A program made the position numbers and the translations under genes. Positions 22,590 through 34,422 of a stretch of DNA of 64,000 bases are shown here, one piece after another (positions within the stretch are counted from its first letter, which is position 1; every line of letters begins with the position of its first letter). This stretch comes from Dryas octopetala (lineage: Eukaryota > Streptophyta > Magnoliopsida > Rosales > Rosaceae): contig OY992835.1 in assembly GCA_963921425.1 (NCBI GenBank), positions 9,238,001 to 9,302,000 of the forward strand, given 5' to 3'. Below the pieces are notes generated by a model. That model worked only from the letters and a program-made list of their open reading frames with translations, made no database searches and was not told the DNA's origin.

Positions 22590-23012
22590 TCTCCTTTCCC
22601 TTAGTCTAGCTATACTCTTCTGCATATAAATATGTGTTCATATATGTATTTTATATACATTTATTTATATGTATATAGTTTTGAGAGTATATATATATAT
22701 AATATGATGACCTAGATTCACGATGAATTGCCGGGTTATATTCCATAGTTTGGCTCTCTCCATATACAAAGAGCTACTTGATGTTGCTTGCCGTCGCTTC
22801 CGGCCGATAGAGACAAAGTTGGACTCTGCATGGAGTTGATGAGGGCATAAATGCAGTAACATTCTTTTTATTTTATTATTTTTATTTTTATGCAATGAAA
22901 ACTAAAGTATTTTAACTTTTGATTCGTTTCGATGAAAGCTAAAGTATTTTAACTTTTGACCACAAATTTTTATTTTTAAAGTAAATAAGTAACTCAACTT
23001 AGTTTACCTTGA
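22590..23012. other. 5' flank of the MATE gene
   Basis: AT-rich with TATA-like stretches around 22685-22705. I see no other gene; the open frame at 22665-22895 has no family resemblance. Confidence 0.4.
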
Positions 23013-23020
23013 TAAAATAA

Positions 23021-25705
23021 GGGAGACTTAGAGTCCAATCCATTTTGTGAGTCTTTTTTAAAATAAAACCGATAGTGATTTAGGGTTTTTAATTAAGTAC
23101 TTTTTGAAAGTTTGTATTAAGTGATTTATCTACTTAATAAACTTGATTAAATTCACTGTCAGTAATCGGACTCCAATTTTTGTTTTATATGATCATTCTG
23201 GAACTAATCAAGCAGACACAACTCTGACGATACAATAACTAAAATCTGAAACCCCAGATTGACTTGTAAAACCAAAACAACTTTAGTAAATACCACAAGT
23301 CAGAACACACCAAGAAATTGAGTGACAACCTATGCACTCAAAGGATCCATCAATATAGGCATCCCAGTGCTATCAACAACTAAAGTGGTGTGTGGGCATA
23401 TTTATCAAACTTTAATTTAGCATTCAAAGGTTAAGTTAACATGCTAAAGTGAAGTGTGTGATCTTGTGATGTAATTTCCAGATTAATAATTAGCAACACA
23501 ATGGAAATAAACAACAAACAAGACACAAGATTGTTCACCCAGAAAACTACTAATGGTTAAAAACTGGGGGTCTTTTCCAGCTGACCAAGCAATCCAATAT
23601 CAAGGGTTTCAATACAAGCAATCACACAACAAGCTCAATCACTCTAGTCCTAATACTAAGTAGCAGTTCCTTACCATTTTGCATCCTTGTGCAAACACCT
23701 TGAAACTAGCAATCAATCATTCATGTCGTTGGTAGCTCCTCCTTGAGCTCTTCAACGCACGACACCGATCACTCCCAAGCAAGTGGATTTAATGATATAG
23801 ATGTGAAATGATATGCAAATCTGGATTTTCTAAAAATCAGTCTTCTCAAGAAAGAGACATGAAAAGGCTAATGGAGAATTCTTAAACTAAAAATCTAAAT
23901 GAATGTGTTTATGAATATGTGAAAAGATTTTAAACAACACTCAAGCCCATTCAGATTTTAGATGAATAACAAGTTAAGAAAAACATTTAGTTTTTGAAAA
24001 TCAAAAGCATTTTCTTACTTGATAAAAGATGAGCACTCACCCAAAATACTCAAGCATAAACACACGAAAATACCCACTGAAAATATGCTCATCAACACAC
24101 GAAAAAAGTCTGAACCGATACCTCATATACCCGTACACCACACACGCCATTACCATGTATGCCCGAGCCACGTGGAAGCCAATCAATGGCTGTCTACAAG
24201 AGACAAATAAAGGGCATATTCTTTTTGTCCTAGAAAGGTATCCTAGTACTGCTAAGGATAAAAATTAGGAGCTGTAAAATCAGATATTTCTTTATTTTGC
24301 AAAAATCAGAAATGGAGAAGATGATGAATAGCGCTGAGGTGTGTGAGTGAGTGGCATGAAAGTGATGAGATGCAATCAGATCTGATTGATTCAGTGAGGA
24401 AACCAAATCATGTGCTGTGCATATGCATGTTTAGAAAAACTGAAAATGAGTTTTAAATGAAATGGGCTTTAGGAAGAAAAAACCCGAAATGACCCCACTG
24501 CAGTGACTGTCATGTAACCATTGTACGTGAAGACCATTGTCCTTATGTTCAGTGAAAGACTAGTCAAATAGACAAAATACTGTTGTTTTCATGAAATGCA
24601 TGAAGTGTTGTATACCTTCGGTCTTTGTTCATTGCTACTTCATTCTTGACTTCTTCAATACAATTGATCTTGTCCTTAATTCTAGTCTAGAACTTGTGAG
24701 TGATTAATTAAAAATAAATATAATGATTTTGACAAGGAAAAAGCCAATATATCAAATTCTAGAAACTAACACTTTTATTTTTCTTTTTTCACGGTTTATG
24801 TTAGGTTTTAACTCCAAGATTTTTGGGCAGCCCAAAATCTCGAACTTAAAACCTAACATGCAGCCTCTACAAAGCCCACTCTACACCCTAGGAAGGGAAA
24901 TACCCTTCAAATCGAGGAAATACTTTATTATGAATTAAAAGTATTTTCTTATAAATTAAAAGAACTTTATTATAATTAAAAGAATTTTTTTATAAATTAT
25001 TTTGAATTAAAAGGATTTTCTTATAAATTTTAAAACATCTCCGGTCTCCATTTAAAAATTATTTTTCTAAATGACCTAAGCCTAATTATTTCATAAAATA
25101 ATTCTTTTTTTTTTTTTATGAAAGGCTAGCAACCAAATTATATATTGATACTCGATCATAAAATCATGAACATCAGCTTGGATGAGAGCTAAAAGCCAAG
25201 ATGGTCCTCCTCAAGCCAAATAAAGTCATGCTCACAATCAACCCCATAATGAATCGAGCTAATTCATGAGCAATTTTATTATAAGATTTTGGACAATAAA
25301 CTAAAGAAATTGAATCAAAACCCAACAGTAACTCACGAACCTTGATAAAATAATGAGATAAATAGGCTTGGATTGTTTAGAAAAACAGTTTTTAGATGGA
25401 AACCAGGGGTGTTTTAAAATTTATAAGAAAATCATTTTAATTCATAGTAAAGTACTCCCCTAATTTGAAGGGTATTTCTCCTGAGTTGAAGGGTATTTTC
25501 CCTTCTAGGGTATAGAGTAGGCTTTACAGGGGCTGCATGTTAGGTTTTAACTCTGAGATTTTGGGCGGAGTCCAAAATTCCGAAGTTAAAACCTAACATA
25601 AAGCCGTCAAAGAAGAAAAATAAAAGAACTTAATTAAAAACCATAAATCACTACCGGTCTTAGTCTAAAAAAGACTCATAAAATGGACTGCACTATAAGT
25701 CTTCT
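23021..25705. mobile_element. 2.7-kb non-autonomous TIR element with internal palindrome
   Basis: The left end (23021-23100) and right end (25625-25705, reversed) are about 75-base diverged inverted repeats, sharing 'gagtcttttttaaa'-like and 'gatagtgatttagggttttt'-like blocks. A candidate 8-bp duplication 'taaaataa' sits at 23013-23020 and 25706-25713. Inside, 24779-25102 and 25345-25620 form a second pair of inverted arms with 'gttttaaaatttataagaaaat' and 'aggttttaactc' motifs. The open frames (24019-24268, 24723-24938) match no transposase. Confidence 0.55.
25103..25344 (-). pseudogene. 5'-truncated LINE, RNase H end only
   Basis: On the minus strand the frame reads 'VRELLLGFDSISLVYCPKSY' followed by 'NKIAHELARF', the C-terminal part of a plant LINE RNase H domain, then a stop, a short 3' tail and a poly(A) run (T-run from about 25105). 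The duplication 'ataaaataat' flanks it (25093-25102, 25345-25354). It lies between the two arms of the palindrome in the surrounding TIR element, so it inserted later. Confidence 0.75.
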
Positions 25706-25713
25706 TAAAATAA

Positions 25714-26274
25714 TTCACCTAATGTGTATAGTGTTAATTAAAAAAGTCCACCTATTATTATTATTATTATTATTTAAATGTTAGATTGTCTATGTAATAA
25801 AATCAGTGGCCCTGATTTACAGGATTGATGGAAATATCAACATAGACACCAAGCACTTGACATATATATGTTCTTTTTTTACTTGACCATTTGAAATTGT
25901 CGAACAATTTCTAGGGCCACATTCAAAGTCTTAAACATTTTTTAGAGTGAGTATAATTCCAAATGATTTGTACTTTTGTGTATGTTTTTTGTTGGTATAT
26001 TCATTTTAACATGTATATATAACAAAAAGACGAAGATTTTTATATAAGTATCATTATTTTTTTATGCGATTTTAAGATTGAAACTGACTAATAGATTCTA
26101 GAGCCAGATTGAAACTATTACAATTTCAGATGTTGAAGGCTCGGCATCCTAGCCTTGCCAATTGCTTGCCTCATTAAAAAGTGGACCAGGTTATCACCGA
26201 ATTGAGTTCCTAGATCGGTTTAACTATTTACTATTTTGGACTTAGAAAAAACAAAAAAACAAAAAAATCCCTTA
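25714..26274. other. AT-rich spacer
   Basis: Contains a short (att)n run near 25756 but no gene or element that I can recognise. Confidence 0.4.
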
Positions 26275-26282
26275 TTTTTATA

Positions 26283-26678
26283 AAGGATTAATGTCAATTT
26301 GGTCCCAGACTATTATACTTGTATCAGTTTGGTCTCCAAACTTCTAATTTGAAAAATTTAATCTACATGCTTTTTCAATTTTGTCAATTGAGATTGTTCA
26401 GTTAATTTAGATTGAAATCAAATGAACATGTCTGAAGATGAAACGCGCGTGGAGTTATGGTATAGTTTAGAGTGACCATTCTGCTCTAAAAAAGGAGAGC
26501 ACATGATTGACACATGGTTATATGCAAACAGAGCTTTGGACAGAAAATGTGTAAATTAACTGAACAACCTTAATTGACAAAATTAAAAAAGTCTAGGAAC
26601 TAAACTTTCCAAATTAGAAGTATGTTGACCAAATTGATACAAGTATAATACTTTGGGAACCAAATTGACATTAATCCC
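26283..26678. mobile_element. Foldback MITE (396 bp), hAT-like duplication
   Basis: Arms of about 125 bases are inverted copies. The left begins 'aaggattaatgtcaatttgg' and the right, reversed, 'gggattaatgtcaatttgg'. Both arms carry 'ttatacttgtatca' and 'ttgttcagttaattta'. An 8-bp duplication 'tttttata' flanks it (26275-26282, 26679-26686). No coding sequence. Confidence 0.78.
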
Positions 26679-26686
26679 TTTTTATA

Positions 26687-28495
26687 ATTCCATATACGTT
26701 TTCTGAGCCAATATATACGATCGATAAAATCACTCTAATCTCGACCTATTTGACTTCATCGCTCTCCAGACATATCAGCTTATTCGACTCTAATATCCAT
26801 TAGCTTAATTATTTGACTTTCTCAGACATGTTGGCCTTTTCACATTTAAAATGAATGCTAAGAGTAATACTTTATGTTAGTTAAAATAGTTTTAACTTTC
26901 GTTAAATAAGATATTTGATAAAAATTCCTTTTTTCTTATTTTCCTTTTTTGTGACAAACAGTTAATCAAATCCCAAACCTCAAAACCAACTCAGATACAT
27001 TCATATATTTTTTTTATTCAATTTATGTCTAATATTTTATGGTGCGTGGTTAGTTGTATGCATTCATGAATATTCTTCAATCGTATATGCATCTAAGTTT
27101 TGGTCAAAATAGCGACAACTAGCATGTGTAGTTGTTGACTATTGTAAGCCTGACCCTAGGTTTAATTGTTTTATTAATATCTATAGAGTAGATTGAGACA
27201 GAAAAACTGTCATGGCTAATTAAACAACATAATAACAATTCAGGCTTCAGCTAGAGATGATGGGGTAACGTTCACTGCAGGAACTTCTTTTAATCAGTTT
27301 CATTTTATATATTATTTTTTCTTTTTTTCTTTTGGGTCCATTTGATGAAGTTGATATCTCAAGCTTAAATTCTTCATTCCTCAAATGTAATAATAACTAA
27401 TAAAATAAAACAACTGGTAGCTGCCAGCAAATTTCTTTTCTGCTTCACACTCAGTTTATTTTCTCCAAAGTTAATTTACCTAGGCATTTGATCGGTAAAG
27501 TAGCTTAATAGGAAACACTGCTATTCACACTCTGTTAATTTTTTACACTTTAAAATTAATATTTTATTGTTTTTTAAACAATTCAAACTTTTTTTTTCTT
27601 TACAACATCTGTGATGGGTTTAATTCTGTAAACTGCAATTTTCCTTTTAAAGAGGAAAACAAACAAAAGCCATTTTGTCTATTAATTTGTGGATTTCTTA
27701 GGTGAGTCAGCCTAAAGTCATTTTTTTTTTCCTATTCTACATGTTTGTTGATGTTCTTTTTTGTTGTTGGGTCTTTGAGGGTTCTTACGTATCATTTTGT
27801 ATGTTTTAAGGAATTCATCAAGTTAACTACACCGAAAAAATATACAAAAAAATGCTACTGCAGTGCAGTGCAAGCACTCGGCGTAAAACTCCAAGTTGAG
27901 AGGAAAAATATATATGTCGTTAAGCGTAAAAATCCTCTGTATGTTGATTTTTGAATAGGTTGAATATGACATAAGGGTAGAAGCCAAAAAAAGAAGAAGA
28001 AATAAGGGTGTTTCAGTCGAAAACCCAAAAGTTAATGAATTCGTCTACCAAAAACAGAACTTAAATTCTGACGAAGCAAAGCATCGGATAAACATTAATA
28101 AGCTTACAATTAACTCATAAACCTGGAACATTTTTCATGCCATTCCTCGTTTTTACAGTTGAGTACAGAACGGTTGCTGACTGATATTAAGGTTACAATT
28201 AACTTATAAACATACAACAGAAGCTTCAGTTTCAATACACTTCTAATATTCGTATGCGTGTGTATGCCACAATACCATAAATCAATATGGTCGGTTCCTT
28301 GATTCAATGAACATTCATTTCAACATCGCTTTAATCTACAGGCCAAGACCAAGCATAAACAAACTGTGAGCTTAGTGGAATTCCTGAAAATTAATGAGCA
28401 CTCCGAAGCTCACACAAGTTTACATTATTTGTCATACAGAAGAAACTTTACCGGCAGCAAATGAGCATACAAGGATGGATCCAGTTAAGGCCTCA
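26687..28495. other. Spacer and probable 3' UTR of the decarboxylase gene
   Basis: 26687-28100 has no gene that I can recognise; the open frame at 27745-27954 has no resemblance. Sequence just left of 28496 is likely the 3' UTR of the minus-strand decarboxylase; its poly(A) site was not placed. Confidence 0.4.
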
Positions 28496-31400
28496 TCAGT
28501 TTTTGTGTTGAAGCCTCCCACTTTCTGCCCCAGCATAAGGATCAATTATTACATTTACAACAGCTGGTTTTCGTGCACAGAAGGATTCCGAAAGAGCAGA
28601 CTTGAGTTCTTCGGGTGTCCCAACAAGATAACCTTTGCCTCCAAAAGCTTCAATCAGAGTGTGATAACCCGCACTAGGGACAAAAGAAGTGGGAGCAGGG
28701 TCATCTTTGTAAGGCCCACTAATTTCGTCTGGGCTTCTTCTGTCACCGCCATATACACCACCGTTGTTAAAGACAATCACAACAACAGGCAACTGGTATC
28801 GAACCAATGTCTGCAGAAGTCAAGAAAACGTACACACCGCATAAAATAGTCTCTTGAGCAGTGAGAGACAGAGCACAAAAACACGACACGCACGACATGA
28901 AATACATATATCAATGAAGAAAAATGAATAGACATAAAACATAAATGATCCAATGGAAAGTTCAAAGAGGTTCTTGCTTACTGAAAAGAGGTTGAAAAGA
29001 TAATCAAGTGAGAATAATTAAACCTCATAAAAAATAGCTTGTAACCCTCTGGATGAGGCCTTAACAAAACCTACATATAGAACCAAATAAGGACAAATTG
29101 AATGGATAAAATAGTTTGGAAATGTATCCGGTTCAAACTTCTCATCACCTTTTCTATTTTTCTTTTTGTTTTCTGACTATACAGAAGACCACCTAACGCT
29201 TTTCAAAAATTTGGGACAGAAGACCACCAGAAAATGTGCATAAAGCTTATACCAACTGTTCAACTAGATGACCATACATGGGAAAACCCAAGTAGAAAGG
29301 ATTAACTAAGGTGTAAGTGACGTAACAAGTTGAACGAGGCAAAACAAAAGAACCAAATAAGCCACCAAACATGTCCAGTTGAAGTTTCCCTCTATTGTCT
29401 AATTTTCTGACTGAACACAGGCAGAACTCCTCTTTCACATTTGAGCCTACATGAGGAAGGATGCAGACAACTTATAGTCAAAATAGGAAAACTTCACCAC
29501 AGAAGACACATGAATCTGAAAATATCTGTCTTCTTCTTTTCCCATCATTAATGGCTAATCTAGAAGCAAAACTAACTCAAAGATATAGAACCTTTTATTC
29601 ATTGAAATGTCTCGTAAAGTAAAACTCGGTTCCTTACTATAAGCAAGCCTTGGTAATCAAATTAAGCCACCAAACCCCTCATACCATTTGTAGAGGCAAT
29701 ATGAAATAGAAACCTATCCTTGCAAGGATTCTCAACACACCACCAATGTAACAAAACAATGGAACAGTCTTCCCTGATACCCACAAAAACTGGAAGAGAG
29801 AGAGAGAAACAGAGAACACGGCATTCCAATTAAGCTGTTGCAATTATCAGACTAACCTTCAAATTTTTGACCCGGGACTAAAGCACTTTAATCCTCAGCA
29901 GTTCTACCAAAAACCAAACAGAAAACTATGCTGAAGATAGATGAACAAAATTTTTCAAAGAAAAGGCCCTTGAAAGCTGATTACCACCATTTCTCTCTCC
30001 CAGAAAGCTAAATCAGAGTTAGCAAATGTCTCCTAAACTTCAAGCTCTAACAACACGAAGCAAGCAAAGATATCTGCAAAGGGAATCAAGGATAACCTAT
30101 TCTCATAGGAACCTCACCACATTACCAACAATATAGTAGATGCCTCAAGCTTTCTTTGTAAGGAATTCAAAATTTTCTATATACAAAGGATTTCCAAGGG
30201 AAGACTTATATAGAGACCGAAGGGGGTCATGGCCCCTGCAAGACTCAACTCCTTCCACCTCTGCCCATTTCTTAAATCCCCACCCTCACTTAAGCTGCCC
30301 ATTTCTTAAAGCCCCACCCTCACTTAAGCTGCCTATTTCTTAAAGCCCCACCCTTACTATAGCTGCCCATATCTAAAACCCCGTCTTATGACTGCATTAT
30401 ATATATATATATATATTTAAAAAATAGAAAGAGAATCACCATAACCTTACAGAACAATTTAACCCTTCTACCATCCATATCGTGCTTTATCCTCTTCAAC
30501 AATGTCTATTCCTTTACAACCCCTCCTCTCTCCTCTGTTATGGAGCTTCCCCCCCTTCTCTTGACAACTCAGCACATCCACTTCTCTCTATCTGTCTCGG
30601 GTCTCCTATCTCTTCTTTCTTTTAGACTTTTCAACAGTTCTCTACAAACACAGATCTAGTTCTACTGACACTTGAGAGCCCAAGAAAGATTCTCCAAGTT
30701 CTCTTAAATGAACAACAAGTGATTTTCCCTTAACAAAAAACCAAGTGATCTCTATTTCTTCCCCTTATTAAGATACACGAGCTATGGGCTATCTTTGTTT
30801 TATAGTTTGACAAATCGTTTTATGCTTTTTTTTCCTTAATCTACTTGTATGATTGTATCTTATGTCATATTCTCAACTTGTTGAAATAAATGTTATATAT
30901 GTTTTCTGTTCTTTTTTTTTCTTTGTGACATAATTTTGTTATGATTATACGTTTACCTCAGAGCTTAGTGCATCTATAACTTTTCTTTTTATGAATTTAT
31001 ATATTAAGCTTTCTTATTTGTTATTGTACTATTCTTATTAATAACATCTTAAGGCCCGTCTATTAAGGTGTTTGTTTTCCGTTGTATGTCTTTTAATTGA
31101 AGAGAAAGAGGAAAAGGATATGAAAGAGAAGAGAGGAAATGAGTATTTTGAGAGGTGGAGAAGAAAAGTAGAGCACTTAAAACTCAAATTAAAAATATTT
31201 AGAACTGTTTTCAGTTTTTCCATTCTATATTTTATCTCTTCTTCCCCTCATCTCTATCATCTCCCCTTTTCACTTTTTCTCTTTTTCCTTCTTTATCTTT
31301 AATTTTTTGTTTTCAAATAAATAAATAAAACCCTGAAAGCCAAAAACCAAAACCTTACTACTAGTTTTTAATTTTCCATGTTTAGTATTTACTACTAGTT

Positions 31401-33333
31401 CCCACCGCCAACCCCCGCCGCGAAAAATTGGGAATTCCTAGGTCCTCTAAACCCTGATGCTGAGCCAAGTAGTGAGAATTGATAAATCCAACAAACATGT
31501 CCAACTAAAGTATCTCAGCACCAAATTCTTTTAATCCCTATGCCTAAATAAAAGAACCAAATTTTCTTCATGTCTAATGAACCAAAGGAAAATGAATCAA
31601 TATCAACAACCAAAAACTGAGGCTCAATTGAACATCAAAGCCACGATCCAGAGGTACAAATGAAGCTTATTAATATAACAGAAAACAAGCAGCTTAAGTC
31701 ACTCCAACTCTCAGATCATAATTGAGAATTGACTAACTTAAACCTAGAACATGTTCTAGGAGAGGGAAAAGAACTTGGCAACAATCACTGTCAGCATTCT
31801 CGTGAAACTATTAACATAAAACGAACAGGTTATCCTTGCTAAAACAATGGAAGCTATCATACACAGCAGACAAATTACCATAAATGAATAAGCATTACAT
31901 GTTATAAAGAATCAACATATAAGGAATCATACCTCAACTTCCATTGCACTGAACCCAAATCCAGAATCCCCTTCCACTGCAACTACAAGCCGGTCAGGAG
32001 AAGCCACAGCAGCTGCAATACAGTAACCCAGACCAACCCCCATCGTCCCCCAAGTCCCTGCATCTAACCTGGTCCTCGGCTCAGTCTGAACCAAAACCGC
32101 CCGACCAATATCCATTGTGTTTGCCCCCTCGGAAACCAATATAGGAGCAGGGCTACCCAATCCCAAAATTGCGTCTCTAATAATTTTCATTGGCGTCAAG
32201 AAATTAAAGGGCACTATTTCCTTCGCTAACTGAACCTCCATTTTCGACACATTCTCCTTTGCCTTACTCGATATCGCTTCAATCCATGGATGAGACCTCC
32301 CCAAACAAAAAGGGTCATCCTTAATCTCCTTATTGATCTTTTCCAACACCAATTTCGCATCTCCAACCAAACCCAAATGGGGTTTTCTCAGCTCAATCTC
32401 TTCCTTACTAACATCAACCAAAATGAACTTCACGTCCTTAGACCACTTGGGCGGCTCACCAAAGTGCAACAGCCAATTCAGCCTTGCACCAACAACAAGC
32501 GCAACGTCACATTTGCCGATTGCCAGGGATCTCGCAGCGGTCGCCGCCAGCTCATGGGTATCAGACAACAACCCCTTTCCCATTGGAGTGGGCAAGAATG
32601 GAATTCCAGTGCTCTCCACAAGCTTCCTCAACACATTCTCAGCTCGCGCATATGCCGCTCCTTTCCCAAACACAATCAAAGGCCTCTCGGCGTGTCGAAG
32701 AAGCGAAACCGCTTCCTCAATCTGCGACTTCTGCACATTCACAACCTCTTCATTCTTTCCTAAACTCTCGGTGGCAGCAGCCAATAAGCTCTCGGCCTCC
32801 GACTCGGAAATAGTCTGGTGCAGAACATCCGACGGGAAATCTAAATAACACCCGCCGGGTCGGCCCGAACCGGCCCGGGACAAAGCCTGGAACACGCAGT
32901 CGGGTATTTCCCTAATTTCTTTTGCCTTCACAGCGAACTTCGAAAAGGGTTTCACGGCGGCGATCTGATCGAGCTCCTGGAAATCGCCGCGGCCGAAATC
33001 TTTCTGATCGCACGAGCCGGAGATCATCACCATGGGCCACGCATTGGCCATGGCGTTGGAGAGGCCCGCGAGCCCGTGGACGCATCCGGGGCCCGAGACG
33101 GTGAGGAGAACGCCGGGTCGACCCGTGAGGTACCCGTAGGCGGAGGCAGCGTAGCCCGCGGACTGCTCGTTGTGGAAGGCGATGAATCGGACTCCGAGCG
33201 AGACCGCGCGGTTCGCTAGTGAAGTGACGGGGATGCCCACCACGCCGAACATGCGGTCCACGCCGAACCGGGCCAGGGACTTTGCGATCAGTTGGTTTCC
33301 ATCGAGCAAGGTTTTAGAGTCTGAGTCCGCCAT
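28496..33333 (-). CDS. Oxalyl-CoA decarboxylase / 2-hydroxyacyl-CoA lyase (ThDP enzyme)
   Basis: Two-exon gene (31933-33333 and 28496-28810; GT-AG intron of 3.1 kb) joining in frame at '...AMEVE|TLVRYQ' to give 571 residues, almost the length of Arabidopsis At5g17380. The enzyme belongs to the thiamine-diphosphate-dependent family that includes acetolactate synthase; members decarboxylate oxalyl-CoA to formyl-CoA or cleave 2-hydroxyacyl-CoA. Visible features: N-terminal Pyr domain with the catalytic Glu in 'FHNEQSAGYAA' (Glu56), a central domain, and a C-terminal PP domain with the cofactor motif 'GDS' (455-457) leading to 'NN' (482-483) for ThDP/Mg. The motif is split by the intron. The C-terminus GRLQHKN is not a standard PTS1 peroxisomal signal. 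The Arabidopsis homologue has been reported to act on oxalyl-CoA; I infer the same here. Confidence 0.93.
30261..30370. repeat. 34-bp minisatellite in the decarboxylase intron
   Basis: Three full 34-base units start at 30261, 30295 and 30329, each reading ctgcccatttcttaaa and then a C-rich half, followed by a decayed part-unit. The rest of the 3.1-kb intron has A/T runs and a (ta)n tract near 30399 but no gene. Confidence 0.85.
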
Positions 33334-33392
33334 TAGAGCTAATAGTTGAGCTTCTGGTTGGGGAAATGTGTGAGTGAGAGTGAAGAGAGTGG

Positions 33393-33402
33393 TATATATA
33401 TA
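33393..33402 (-). promoter_or_regulatory. TATA box of the decarboxylase gene
   Basis: On the minus strand 'ctatatatatacc' lies about 60 bases before the ATG at 33333 and is followed by a CT-rich 5' leader. Position and sequence fit a plant core promoter. Confidence 0.6.
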
Positions 33403-33635
33403 GCTATGGGATTTGAATGACGATTATGCCCCTGGAAATGGGTTAACAATTATTGAGAGGATTTTTGCGGGGTGTGTGTGTCTGGGGAAGGTGAGGACGA
33501 TAAGGTGGGTTGCTGATGGAGGAAGCAAATTTGAAGAGATGTTGTGGCCGCCAGTCTTCCCTTTACTGGTTTGGTGGGCGGTGGCTGCGTCAGTGGAACA
33601 ACACAATGGGCACTAAAGTTGCATTATTTTCTTTA

Positions 33636-34372
33636 GACATAAATTCAATTAAGACACATAACTATATAACCTATTTCAACGGGTCCATAAACTTTAAAAT
33701 ATTTCAAATATACACCCGATTTATTATCTAAATTGAAAAATAAATTTCTGTCCATTGATTCGTTGAGAGATCAGTTAAATAACAGCTTGACTTTTGCTGA
33801 CCGAGATTACTTGGCGATGTGGCTCTATCTTAGCAAATATTTCCCGCCAAATAAGCGACACAGACTCACAATTTAATAATAATAGAGAGAGAGTTTGTGA
33901 GCCTGTGTCAGGGGTTAGGTGGACCCGTGTCGCTCATTTGGCGGGAAATGAGCGACACAGGTCCACCTAACCCCTGACACGGGTCCACAAACTCATCATC
34001 TCTTTCTCGCTCTTTGAACACAAGTGAGGGATTTATATTCGAATTTGAGGGAAAACGTGATGTTTTTGGGAGACTAAATGGTCATGAAAGCGTTCGACGA
34101 GCGGGAAAGAGGTGATGGGTGTGTGGGCTCGTGTCAAGTGAACATGTGTTGCTCATTTGGCGGAAAATGTATGCTGAGTTGGTGCCACGTCGCCAATTAA
34201 TCCCCGTTAGCAAAAGTCAAGCTGACATTTAACTGATCTCTCAATAAATTGATGGACGGAATTTCATTTTTTAATTTACATAATAAATCAGGTGTATATT
34301 TGAAATATTTGAAAGTTCGTAGACCCTGTTGAAATAGCATATATAGTTATGTGTCTAAATTGAATTTATGTC
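33636..34372. mobile_element. Foldback MULE (737 bp) with E2F-type motifs
   Basis: Inverted ends of about 165 bases begin GACATAAATTCAATT (left) and end AATTGAATTTATGTC (right). The 9-bp duplication 'ttttcttta' flanks it (33627-33635 and 34373-34381), typical of Mutator-like elements. Inside, 33893-33992 is a near-perfect hairpin with ~45-base stems around 'ttggcggga'. TTTCCCGCCAAA (33840-33851) and TTTGGCGGGAAA (33937-33948) are perfect E2F-type palindromes; TTTGGCGGAAAA (34156-34167) is one base off. It stands about 0.3 kb upstream of the decarboxylase start. It has no open frame of note. Confidence 0.85.
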
Positions 34373-34422
34373 TTTTCTTTATGCCATTTTTTTTTTTTTT
34401 TGAGATAAAGGAGGCTAGACAT

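Noticed and set aside
32290..32848. Plus-strand ORFs of 109-171 aa
   Set aside because: Antisense to exon 1 of the decarboxylase, which has clear ThDP-family similarity on the minus strand.
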